Assembly: GCA_016801845.1 (NCBI GenBank)
Contig: CM028913.1
Span: 22,844,065 to 22,908,064, forward strand
DNA length: 64,000 nucleotides
Source: Polydactylus sextarius
Lineage: Eukaryota; Chordata; Actinopteri; Polynemidae
Direction of reading: 5' to 3'
Shown: in pieces, positions 13,854-25,800 of the stretch
Layout: every line of letters starts with the position of its first letter
Position numbering within the stretch: the stretch's first letter is position 1
Translations under genes and position numbers: made by a program
The notes under the pieces: generated by a model
Databases searched by the model: none
The model's input: the letters and a program-made list of their open reading frames with translations, nothing else
Told to the model about the DNA's origin: nothing

Positions 13854-16800
13854 ATGGATACCAAGGTAAGGAAAACACAGCACCGCTGCATGATTAAATA
13901 TCAGAAGGCCCAGGGCTGTTTTTTGGTGAAGAGGACTGAAAGGGAGACTGATGGGGGATGACAGACAAATGGATGAACGGACAGACAGAGTGAGTTGAGA
14001 GTTTCTGGATGTGACAAACAGGCAGGCGGGTCAGGCTGAGGGAAGGGGAGAGACGCCTGTAGAGCCCAGGGGAAACAGGCCTCGGCTTGACATATGCTCT
14101 GGAGTGAAATGTAGATTGGCATGACCTGCTAATCTGAGCTGTCACAGCTCATGACGGCCTCAGACACTCACCTGTCACACCGCACCGAGCCCGGAGGACG
14201 AGCTGCCACCGGGATAGGTCAAAGATCGAGATTCATTTTCTGTTGGGGGTGGATTTTAACAAGCCACCGGCATAAACTTCCATCTGTCACCCACCCTGCT
14301 TCTCCTCCACCTGTTGGCACTTTGTATTGCTGAAAAAAAAAAACCTAGATATCGGGCGGATGCTTTTGCCTACATCTGTTTTTCTTTAATTTTTTGCTTC
14401 AGGCAGGGGTCAATGTATTGTGAGGGGGTGGAAGAAGTGTGGGTTTTTTTTGCCACAATTAACATAAAAACAGTGAAGGATTTTCATTGAATAAGAAATA
14501 AGTGTTTTGACACTTTGTCCAACACGATATTTTTAATTAGTGACAGTAGCGACACCGACTTAAGACATATGGGAGGACACAGCACACGATGTATTATCCA
14601 TCACTTATTTCTGACAAGAGGACAAAAACATAAATTTTCAGTTCTTATGTGTAACATAAAGTTTGACATTTTAGAATAAAATTCAGATTTCTGACATGTG
14701 GTGTAACAGCATTGTAGTAGTGTGCGTGTGTGCTGAAGGAGGAAGCAGAAGTCACCATGTGGTGCAAACCTCAGTGACGGCATCTTCCTGTCTGTAAACT
14801 TGCAGAGAACAAAATGTCCCGGATTGACTTCTGTCGTATCCTCTAATTTATGATAAGCTATTGTAACATCATCACAATGGCTAAAGAGGCTTTGTGGGTG
14901 TTTGTGAATCTGCTCAAAAGTCTCTGCAACACATTTTCTGCAGTGGTTGCAATTATCTGAGTCGATCTTAAATGACTGAGGTCATTTTTTTGTCACCTCA
15001 GGTTGAATTAAAACTTAAAAACTGAATTTTTTTCTTCTTTTTTTCTTTTTTTTCTTCTTTCAGATTTATTTGTCGTCCTTGACCTTTCTCCTCCTCATCA
15101 TGTTTAAAGGTGAGTACAGAAACAAACTGAACTGGCTCAAATGTGAGCTGAGTTTTTAAAGTGAGACCGTGGAGCTTTTAACCGAGCAACAGCCACTGTG
15201 GTCACAAATCACAATAACAGCATACATTTGGGTCACAGAGGTAATCATCATTTTCTCTAAAACGTACACCAGCGATGTACAAAAAGCCCAGAAGGACATT
15301 TTTAAAAACACTTACCATTATTTCCCAGAATCCCCAAAGACTCTTCTAACCATCTGGATGAAAAAATATTCAGTCCGCTGAGTGATAAAAAAGATTTTTA
15401 ACCTATCTTCCTAAGTTGTACTTCTGTTTGCAAATCAAGATAAAGATGACAGAAACCTGGAGAGGAAACAGGGTCACAACCAGAGTTGAAAATATTTTTA
15501 AAACAGAGTGCGAGTTATTTTTAATGACCTTCAGGGTTTTTCCAGACATCGCAGGTGAATTGTCTTTTTTACATCTCTGACCCAAATGTATGCCACTACA
15601 AAAGAGGCCTAAAGTCCCTCACAGTAGATGAGACAATCCTCAAAGCTCCCAGAAGGAAAGCACCGGGAAGCGGCTGTGCACGGCCCCTTAACGGGGGCAG
15701 GGAAGGCAGCCAGACAGAGTTTAAATATAAATCTCACCTTTGTGTCGTTTGTTCGACTAAAATTTCTAATGCAACATCACCTTTTGGTGCACAAACTTTA
15801 GCCACCATAAACTATTGTCCATATCAGACCCAGTGAAACTGTCGCTGAGAAAAACAGTGTCTGTTAAGTTTATCAAGGTCGTTTTATGGCTGATGACTTC
15901 GACATATTGTTTGTACGAGGAGGAGGGATGTGTGAAGAGAGAGTGGAATTTACCAAGGAGTGATTGAGTAAAACCTCCTCCCTAAAGTTGAGCAGCTTGC
16001 GAAAGACAGATCAGATGATGTGGTCAGTGATGAAGCAACAGGCTGAGATATCTCGACCATGTTGGAGTCAACCTGCCTGACCTGGTCAGTAAACACCCAA
16101 ATACTTATGAATTGGAATTAAATGGAAAACTTTGTAACAAACCATTATAAATGTAGCACTTTAGTGTCTCAACCTACAGACTTTATTCTCCAGATATAAA
16201 AAAGAAACTCTGACAAACATCACATCGTCTGATGAGAGAGAGAATTTCTCTCCTGGATTATTTTGAGCTTTAACCTTTTAATTTTATACCCAGTGTTGCA
16301 TAAAATACCTTCAGGTCCCAGTAGAGTAGAAGTACAGATACTAGAGTAGAAGTACAGATACTTAACCAAAAAATGACTTTGGTAGTTCAAGTTCAAGTCA
16401 GTGACTAAAATGATACTCAAGTAAAAGTCTTAAAGTATCTAGTATTTACTGTACTTTAGTATGACAAGTAATCTATAATGAAATGTACTTAAGTGTAGAA
16501 AGTAAAAGTACAAGTACATGTTAATAAAACAGAAGAATATTATAAAGTTTATCCAGCACTTTAAAACATGGAGCTACAACAATCTTCATAGACAATGTTT
16601 GAGTCTGAACTAAAGTGCTAAAGTTGTTCTTTTTTCACTAAATTTCGTTTGATATTAATATTGTTGAAGTTTCTCCATCATCCACCTTTAAGATGGAGCC
16701 TCCATCAACCCTCAAACATGGTGTTGATGACAACACTGAATATTTAAGATGTGTCAGAGTAAAAGTGTCATTGAGTTTGGAAATGTAGCGAAGTATTATT

Positions 16801-19800
16801 ACACTGTTACTATATGAAACTGTTCATGCCATAGTTTTCATTTCCTATTAAGAGCTGATCAATTAATTATAAAATATAATAAACATTATATTGTGGATTA
16901 TTTGGCTGTGAAACAAAAAAAAGGTTTAATACAAACAAAATCAAGCTTTCCACTTCCACACACACTTTATCTTTGGATCCAGTTATAAATCATTCCAGTC
17001 TCCTCATACAGCTTCATTAAAGTAGTTGGACTCGCAGCGTCGGTCCAGGAAAGTGGAGGGTTTGTGGAGCGTCGGCACTAATTGGAAGGTGCTGAGTGAG
17101 TAAACACACAACGGCCTCAGTGTCCCGTGGTCGCACACAACAATCCAGCTCTGTTGTAGCCAGAGGTTTTTTGTAAAAGCTACTTCTTTGTAAACGGTGC
17201 AGCGCTAACCCACTCACAGGAGTCTTACTGTGGCGTCCCCTCACTGCATCTGCAGGACTCTCTCTCCCTCTCCCTCCGTCTCTACCCCCTCCCTGGTCAG
17301 ACAAATTCTCGAGTCTGGCCTCTGCTTCTGGAAAACATCACAGCATTGTTTGAGAAAGTGGCTCGGAAATAAACAACACAGTTCTTTGTTCTTCCCATGA
17401 AGTGTACGGTCTGGACTCGAGGCCTCAACACGAGGTTTCATCTGACTTTGTGTTGTTGGTGACTAAAATGAGTCTTTTTTTTCTTTTTTTTTACCTCCCA
17501 CAGGGTTAAAGGCTCAGACTTTCACAACCACAGATCAAATGGACTCTGTGGCAAACATCATGAAAAACGTAACAGTTCCCACTGCTGTGTCTCCCACTGG
17601 TACTGTACACATGGCTGCTCTTTTTACAGTTTCCAGGCTATTTTATCTACCTACTTACCTTTTTTTTTTTATCATTTTCGTGTTTTAACAGAAAGACATG
17701 TGGAAGGTAGAGTCACTCGAGATGTCAGAATCTCAGCAGAAACTGAGCAACCCACAGAGCAGCACATTAGCACCGACAACCCAGTGAATGTCACCAACAC
17801 TTCATCAGAAATTAAGACTTCAGCAGGTAGTCCCATGAGCCGTTAACACAGCACCTCTCTAACACTAACAATATGAGTTTCACCTGATGTGATTTTTTTT
17901 TTTCTCAACCTTTATAAGCTCCCAAAGAGATGACAACAAAAACACAAACACATCGCACAACCACTCCAGGTAACAACCTTCAACTTGTTCAAACACCCAG
18001 TTGGTGGAGCCATTGAGTTTAGCTTGTTAAAAAAAAAAGACTCACACCAAAAGAAAAAAAGAAAGAAAAAGGAAGAAAAAAAAAGGGTAGGCTTACAGAG
18101 AAACCTCCCCATCAAGAATGCAGAAAGCTCTGAAACTAATTATGAGGTAATTAGAAAATGTTAAACTCTCTGTCCTCGTTGAAATATATAGAGGAGCAGT
18201 TCTGCTGCATTTTACAGCACCGGGGAAACGAAGAACGAGAGTGAGAGAGCTCTGAACACTGTTAGCCTAAATTTCCTCTGAGAGCCATCCCACTGAAATA
18301 TTCAGAGATTCAATTAAAAACAGAGTTAAACATATGAATGTACCTGGAATTTAATAGGAAGTAATTTTATTTGGACTCATATGGCAAAAGTTAAGGAGTC
18401 AACGTGTCCCAGATAAATGTACCAATATCTGAAATGATGCTGTTTTATAAAACTCTGTATTATGAATATTAGACTTAATGAATATTAGATACAGAGGATA
18501 GAAACTAACATTTTTACTGTCTTTTTTTTTTTTATCCGCAGTGACAACCCGTCAAATGACAACTAGCAAACCAAGCAAAAAGGCACATCAACCTGTCTGG
18601 GGTAACTATCATTTTTATTCCCGTTCCATAGTTACCATAAATGGCACAGGCATTGCGGTTTTATTGTTATCTCAGGTGCGGACCGACACTATCACAATTC
18701 CCCCATCATCTCTTAGCGTAGTGGTAGAACGCAGCGCCTCACTTCCTCTCTTGCCAGCAGATTAATGTTCGATTGTGGCCTATGCAAGAGGAGATAAGAT
18801 ATTTGTGTCCTGGTTCCGACTCACCACAGATAGGGTTTTTTGATTCACCATCAGCCGCTGCATGTCAACGGGGGCCTGTAGATCTGTCATACTATCTTTT
18901 GACTGCTGCTCCCGGGTGATGCTCTCTCGCTTTTATTTCTTCCAATTGAGGCTTCCTGTGTTCAAGAGTCAAACTTAATTCACTGCTTCTCTTTCTGCTT
19001 TTATTTGTTACAGATGAGGACTGGGACAAACAATTCACATATGGTGAGAACGTTGACTTGTTGTTTTTCTGTATTTTGTTTTTATCTGCTGTGTCTTCAG
19101 ATGATACGTTTGATTTGCGTCTCGTGTCCAGATTATGAGTCTTTGCGTCACATTGGACTGTCCATCGCGGCAGTGCTCTTCCTCATGGGCATTATGGTCA
19201 TTGGATGTAAGTATGAAGACGCTGAAAGACACTTTTTTGTTTTGTGCTTTTTGTGTTTTGTAATCTCTCATCAACGACCATAATTATCTTCAACCGTCCG
19301 TCTCACACCTTTGCTTCTCTCCAACGTGAAGGTGGAAGGGTTTGCCGGATGCCCAAGTGTCACGGGAGGTCATCAAGGTAAATATTCACATCCTTATTGT
19401 GGAAATAAAAGAAAAGCTCAGGAACAAAAGTGGATAAAATTACAGGTGGTTGTGCATGTGAACGGTTGCTGTGCTTACATTGCCCTGCCAGGAAACTGCA
19501 GCTGAATGAGTTAAGTAATTTATATCACAGCCTAGTGGGTGATATATGGCAAACGATCAGTCACATCAGATATACAGTAGCTCCACAGAACGCTGACTAA
19601 AATCTCTGTGATGATTAATAGATCAGAAAGATTATGATTAAGCTGTTTGTTGGGGCGAAACCATAACAGCAACAACTGCAGACCATATTGTTTATTCTTC
19701 TCGCTGTGGCGTGTTTGTGTTTGATAAATATAATTGATATCTTAAATAGGATTTGATTCTGTGTTTATTTTCCAGGTCATATCGAGTGGCCCAAGGCTAG
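13854..19800 (+). CDS. fxyd5: FXYD5/dysadherin-like ion transport regulator
   Basis: FXYD proteins are small type I membrane subunits that tune Na+/K+-ATPase; FXYD5 carries a long, O-glycosylated ectodomain. Ten coding exons join in phase: 13854-13865, 15064-15109, 17504-17599, 17692-17826, 17919-17969, 18542-18601, 19014-19043, 19132-19206, 19332-19377 and 19776-19800, giving about 191 aa (human FXYD5 is 178). The start ATG at 13854 gives MDTK and, joined to exon 2, a signal peptide ending near FKGLKA. Residues of about 25-130 are rich in Thr and Ser (TTKTQTHRTTTP, TTRQMTTSKPSKK). The signature reads FTYDYESL, followed by the membrane span IGLSIAAVLFLMGIMVIGC and a basic tail CRMPKCHGRSSRSYRVAQG. 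The tiny first coding exon is the least certain part. An AATAAA at 20055 is a candidate poly(A) signal. Confidence 0.86.
16296..16645 (+). repeat. Dispersed repeat, copy 1 (fxyd5 intron)
   Basis: This sequence is rich in agtaaaagt/tacttaagt motifs and runs into 'tttatccagcactttaaaac' and 'gacaatgtttgagtctgaac'. The same blocks recur in reverse orientation at 58.18-58.42 kb and 60.70-61.00 kb. It is a non-coding interspersed element of unassigned class. Confidence 0.65.
18690..18790 (+). repeat. Possible tRNA-derived SINE head
   Basis: The segment cttagcgtagtggtagaacg resembles a Pol III A box, and about 45 nt downstream ttaatgttcgattgtggc resembles a B box (GTTCGA core). It lies inside an fxyd5 intron. 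No poly(A) or simple-repeat tail is obvious, so the call is tentative. Confidence 0.35.
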
Positions 19801-19826
19801 AGAGAGAGAGAGAGAGAGAGAGAGAG
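19801..19826 (+). repeat. (AG)n microsatellite abutting the fxyd5 stop codon
   Basis: An uninterrupted AG tract begins immediately after the TAG stop codon (19798-19800) and lies in the predicted 3' UTR. Confidence 0.9.
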
Positions 19827-22025
19827 CATGTGCTACAATTAGCAACAAGAAGAGCACTGAGGAGGAAAAACACTCGACCAGAACCTGGCCACATGTGCGT
19901 GTATGTGCACGTCATCTGACTGTTTGCTGCTTAGTAACACAGAAAACATGAATCACACAGACAAGTGAAGTACAGTGGAACCATCACATCACTTAATCTC
20001 TGTCAACACTGTTTCTACGCTTCATACAAAAAAAAGAAAAGTCTAATAAATAATAATAAAGTAAGTGGTTATTATTTATCTTTGACTAAACAACGAAGAG
20101 TCGATTCATGTTTAAAATCACTCCATAAAGTGTGAAGCTGAAAACGCAGATACAGGAAGCAACACGGCCATCATTCTTCTTTTTCTTTTTTCTTTTTTAA
20201 TTCTATAACTATTTTTATTAAAGGTTATCGAAATAACCCAGCAGCATCCTGTATTTGACGACTATATTTTGTCATAATCTAAAATAAAAAGAGATGGTGT
20301 CACTTCCTCCTTCTTCCTTCCTGCTTCTTCTTGTAGTGAGAGGAAGTAGAAACCTCTTCCAGATGATACAAGAACCTAATTAATGACAACAACCGAAACA
20401 AAATGTTTTGTAATAGATTTAATGGTAAAAATAAACATAATCCAACATTCAGCATAGCCACATCGCATAATATTCACTGTTCTGACTGCAGCACTGCATT
20501 TCGTGCCGTAGTCTCCTCCTCCAACAAGTTTTCTTGCATTGTGAGACATAACTACTTTATCACTTATTATATAATAGCAAAAAAACCACTGTGAATGTCC
20601 TTGGGGGTTTTAATCTGCAGACACGTGTGCTTGATGCTGAGCATCTTTAACAAACCTTAAGACCTTTTTTCTTTTGCTTTTTTTTTTTTTTCTGCTGCAG
20701 TATGACACTAAATTATAAACATATTTTACAGAGAGTAAGGAGTTTTACACCCACCAAAAATGCATAGATCTTAGTCTAATTTGTTAATACATACAATCAA
20801 TATACATGATTTTTTTTTATATATTATATTAAAAGCTAGAGTTAGCACATATTGGTCATACAGGCACCTTAAGCGCTGAAGCACTGAAAGAATCAGCGAT
20901 TTATGAACGAAAACAACCTCTTTTTTTCCACATACATCACACTGAGCTCAATACATTACATTTTGTTGCAGTAGATTGACATTGAATAGTGTCACAGCAC
21001 AGAGGCAGTTACAAGTAAATTTAATATGTCATTTTTGGTCACATTCATGACCAAGTAAGCAGTTTGCTTACTGGCTTAAAAAAAAAAAAAAGTAAATATT
21101 TTTTGGAAGTAACTTTCTCTTTCATGAAAGAAAAAGAATCAACTCACACTTTGGTTTTGGTCTTGTCTGAGAAATATGAGTAAATATGAACAGACATGAA
21201 CACTTAAAAAAAAAAAAAAAACAGAAACTAAACTGAAATGTTTTATACTGCAATTTGTTGTCCAATTGTCCTGCCTTTGAAATGCTGCCATCTATTTAAA
21301 GGCTTATTGGAACAATGCTACACTTTTGAGAGACACACACACATTTAAACAACACAATAACAACAATAACCAAATCTGCCGGTCTGAGTTAAATAAACTG
21401 GGAAGAGTCATTTTTTATGGACGTGTGGTGATGACATCACTGAAGCTGGTGTGTTTACCTCAATGTGGCCGTTTCCAGTTGTTGCTGAGTCCATAATAAC
21501 TGCTCTCTCCATGAAGCCACAAATGAAAAACTGACATGTCGATCACGAGGGCACGTCGACCACCACTGGCTTGTTGGGTAAGAAGCTGTTATTCACAGGC
21601 TGTGATTGATTTTCATTTAGATGAAAACAGAGAAGCCATCACGCTCTGTTTGAATGAAACAAAGGCTTTGTTGGTATTTTCCCCCCCAATCACCCCCTCC
21701 CCCTCCTCCTCCCCACATCCAAACACTTTATTCGATTTGTGAGATTATATCCTTCGCTCACACCCACCTTCCCCTCGACCAGCGTGCAGGGCATTAATCT
21801 AACTCTCGACCACATTCACTGAGCTATTTACAATCTGCAAGGCCAAAGTGAAAAAGCCTTTCAAAACAGAAAAGAGAGGTGGAAAAGAAAACATCATCAC
21901 TCATAGTGGCTGATTAATTTGCTGCCTTGTAAGAGAAGGTATTCACACTGGTTATTTCCACTTGTTTCTTTCTTTGTTTTCCTTTAAACTGAGGTTGAGA
22001 AAAGGGAGAACTGTTTTTTTCTTAT

Positions 22026-22027
<2 letters not shown>

Positions 22028-22062
<35 letters not shown>
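22028..22062. repeat. (AT)n microsatellite
   Basis: Uninterrupted AT dinucleotides, probably in the 3' UTR of the minus-strand gene or just beyond it. Confidence 0.9.
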
Positions 22063-22069
<7 letters not shown>

Positions 22070-22693
22070 CATACACCTTCCTATTGCACTACCTCCTGTC
22101 ACTCCTAATGGGTTGGGAACACACGATGTCAGACTGAGTGATTAGGAGAATGAAGCAAGCTGGGCTGGCTTAGTGTGGATTAGCATGGTTTGTCTCATTC
22201 AAACCACAGTTTCACACCGACAGGTCTGTTCCACGTCAAATCAAACGCAAAATACAGTTTCACCATGTAGCTGGTAGGAATAATTTCTTGTTTCAGGTAG
22301 TTTAAGAGAAAAAAAAGGGGGGAGTGGGGGTATGGCTGTGCTAAATTATCCCTTTTGACAAAAGAAGCTTTAAGCCATATTCACTGGCTTTGATTTGGAT
22401 TCCTCAAATAGAATCCAATTAGAAGGTTTGAACATGTTCCAAATGTCCCGGGTTAAACTGTGTGTATATGAACGGCTGGGACAAAGACAAAAAAGAAAAC
22501 ATATTTTAAAATTAAACACAACAAAAACATATATTGTATATGCACGGATAGGAGGTTGTGTGGGAGCGAATGGTAAGAAGCAGGCAGTTGTGCAAAGAAG
22601 GCTGACTGTCCTGAGTCAAAGATTTTGTTTTGGAGGCAACGTCGCTCCGCTCTTTTCCTGTGTGTCATCGAAGTGCAGCTACAACACCAGGAA

Positions 22694-22822
22694 TTAGACG
22701 GCCCCTTTGTGGTCCTGCTCTGCAGGCACGGAGTAGATCCTAGGAGAGAGAGAGGAGGAGGAGAGCAGGAATAAAACAGATGTCATCTTTAAAATGTTTA
22801 TAAGCTCAGGTAGAAACACGTG

Positions 22823-22872
<50 letters not shown>

Positions 22873-25800
22873 ATGCTGCAGGGCCCTGACAGGTGCACGG
22901 CGACTGCATCACCTCCAAACGCATCTTATTCCCAGGTGGGACTTATAAACCTGGCAGGGCACTGTTGATCCAACAAGCCAGAGGTTGCTGTGTGATTAAG
23001 CCTCTTTTCAGCAGAGCGATCAGTCAGCAGCAAACAGTGCTGAAGCTGACTGCAGCCCCGGGAGGCAGCCACTAATCCTGCGGAGGAATTTTAACCCTTG
23101 CAGAATGAGTTTGGGTGTCTGCTCTGACTCCTCCTGCTGCTGCTTCTTTCTTAAAGATCTCTAGAGATCATATTTGAACTCCGCCTTCTCTGACCCAACC
23201 TGCAGATCGTGTAATAACTGCACACCAGAACAAAGGGAACTGATTACTCTGCAGAAAGCATCACACAGTTAAATGCGGTTAAATAAGCAAAGTGTGTGAA
23301 GGACGGCAGGGCGCGAAGTGAGAACATCTCTGTCTTTCTGTTTGACTCTGTATAACTGGTTTAGGCTGTTCTGCTGTCTGATCGCTGTTGGCAGATTGTT
23401 GTCATGACGCCAGGATCATGTTTACAGGCTCGCTGTAGTCTTGGGTAGAGTCATTTCCTCAGGCCTCAGTTCATGAGGTAACTTTTAGAACAGGTTAGGT
23501 CCTGCCCCGTACGGTCACATAGACCAATTGGTACTGTCTTACGGCTATTGTCTGATGGCTAAGATGGAAAAGGTTGTAGGTGGGGAGTGTTCAGTGGCGG
23601 TGGTGTGGGGCCTCAGGCTTTATTACTAATTGCCGAACATGTCTTAACAGGCTCGGATTGGGCGGATGCTGGTTGCGTTTTTGCCACCTAAGTTGAGTGG
23701 TTTCTTTTTATTGTTTTTTTTCTGGTTGTGATGCTGACAAGTTAGATGAGGTTGAGCAAATTGGCAAGGCAGCAAAAAGGCTGTTACCCACCAGACAGGT
23801 TCTGTCACCTGCAGGTTGAATAAAGTGTCAAACGGAGCACGTAGGTCTCAAAAAGACACAGGTAAAGTTTGTGAACTGTCCATACAAACGAGTGTGTGAA
23901 GTATGTAGAAATAAGAGCATAGAAGAAACGACAACTACAACAACAAAAAGCCAGAAGGAAATTAATCTCATAAGTGATAAAATGTGACTTTACCCCTGCT
24001 GCCGACTGTGCATGCGGCGTCTAACCAACATTATGGCTGTGAGAGAGAAAGAGAAAGAAAACAAAAATGTAAAAAAAAAGGTCACGGCTACAAAAGAAAA
24101 GTTCATATTTACTGAGGTATTAACTGTCACACAGGCACTGACAGTGATTCAAGAGGCCAAGCTCTGAAACGCTTGACAGAGCTACGTTTGTCGATCATGG
24201 GAACAAAACCAAATGAGGCAACTTACTGACTATCACTGCAACTGAAAGAGTCAACACGACCACAGCTGCAATGATGATGATAAGGGGGGTCTGATCTGAA
24301 ATACAAATGTAAAAAGTCCCACAGTTACCATACATATACTGTGCACTGTTAGTATAATAGATAACTCGACCTAGTCTAACCTGTCATCGATTCTTCTCCT
24401 GTGGTTTTATCTGCAGAGAGAAAAAGAGAACAGTTTAGAGAAGTTCTGTAGACTGTACATAAGTTCTCCTGTCTATAGAATAAATATGAAGCAGTTTGAC
24501 TCCTACTGAAGCATCAAGTCTGACGGTCAGAAGGCAACACAATCCTGGCTCCGTCCAAAAGACAAAGGCCACCAACCGACACCTCAGCTCATTAATTTAC
24601 ACACTTGTTTGTTTAGTCTGAGAAGAAACCAGTTTGGTTTGGTCGACCAAGAGCAAGCTGGGACAAAATAAACACACTAAAACCACAACTTGTTTAGGTT
24701 TGGTTTTTACACCTTGTTTTTCTTTTTGTTCAGATTTAAGTCTCCAGTCTTTATACTTAATAACCTTTAACCAAGCTGGTTAAAGCTTCATGTTAAGTCT
24801 AATTTGTTTTATGTTTATGTTCTTGTTGTTTACAGGGAGAGAAGGTGGAGGCTTCAGAGAAAAGCGTAGCTCTTTTACAGAAAGAGCTGCAGAGAGAAGT
24901 CGGCCCGACAGCAGCCGTGCTCTAAACACATCTGTAATTCCATCAGATGTCAATCAAAACCAAGATGAAGAGTGACGGAGAGGAGCGTCGGGAGAGAATG
25001 AGAATGCCAATGTCGATTAGCTGACCGGCAAGACGGCGGAGATGTCGACGTGTTTATTGGCCTTTCGGGCAGAATCCACAGACGCCGCCCTCCAGGGAGC
25101 TAATTGATTCCACTCAGAGCTTAATGGTCAGGCGGAGGGGAGAGCTAATGGGGGGGCACAGCCCTTTCACGCCATCTAACTGAACTAGAACGCCCCAATA
25201 CATGATGCTGACAACCACAGAAGCCGTGACCTTCACATACTCTGCTCTGGACGGCTGCCATCACAGTGTATGTGGGTGTGATAGATGAAACTAGAGTCAT
25301 ACTGGCTTCCCACTCCCCCAGCCCACTCCTCCCACACTAGTGAAACTCTAGTAAAAAAAAAAAAAAAAAAACTCACCTTTTGCCACAACCATATCCTCAT
25401 TGTCAGATTTTGAAAGATGAAATACAAATGTAAAAAGTCCCACAGTTACCATACATTTACCGTGCAAAGTTAGTATAATAAATGACTTGACTTAGTCTAA
25501 CCTGTCTTCGATTTTCCTCCTGTGGTTTTATCTGCAGCTGAACCCTCAGATTCTCCTTGAAGTTTGTTATTCACTGTGAATGAAGAAGAGAACAGTTTAG
25601 AGAAGTTCTGTAGACTGTACATAAGTTCTCCTGTCTATAGAATAAATATGAAGCAGTTTGACTCCTACTGAAGCATCAAGTCTACGGTCAGAAGGCAACA
25701 CAATCCTGGCTCCGTCCAAAAGACAAAGGCCACCAACCGACACCTCAGCTCATTAATTTACACACTTGTTTGTTTAGTCTGAGAAGAAACCAGTTTGGTT

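Larger units (their letters stand above)
19801..22693. other. Convergent 3' UTR / intergenic region
   Basis: The plus-strand FXYD gene and the minus-strand membrane-protein gene converge here. Candidate poly(A) signals are AATAAA at 20045-20060 (plus) and the complement TTTATT at 21727-21732 (minus). An (AT)n tract sits at 22028-22062. No open frame looks like a gene. Confidence 0.55.

Noticed and set aside
13467..14145. Minus-strand open frames near the fxyd5 start
   Set aside because: The low-complexity Cys/Val and Ser/Pro composition comes from a CA repeat and C-rich sequence, with no supporting splice sites.
22825..22871. GT tract considered as a CRISPR-like or regulatory array
   Set aside because: It is a plain dinucleotide microsatellite in vertebrate-type DNA. 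No CRISPR, operon or bacterial features occur anywhere in the window.
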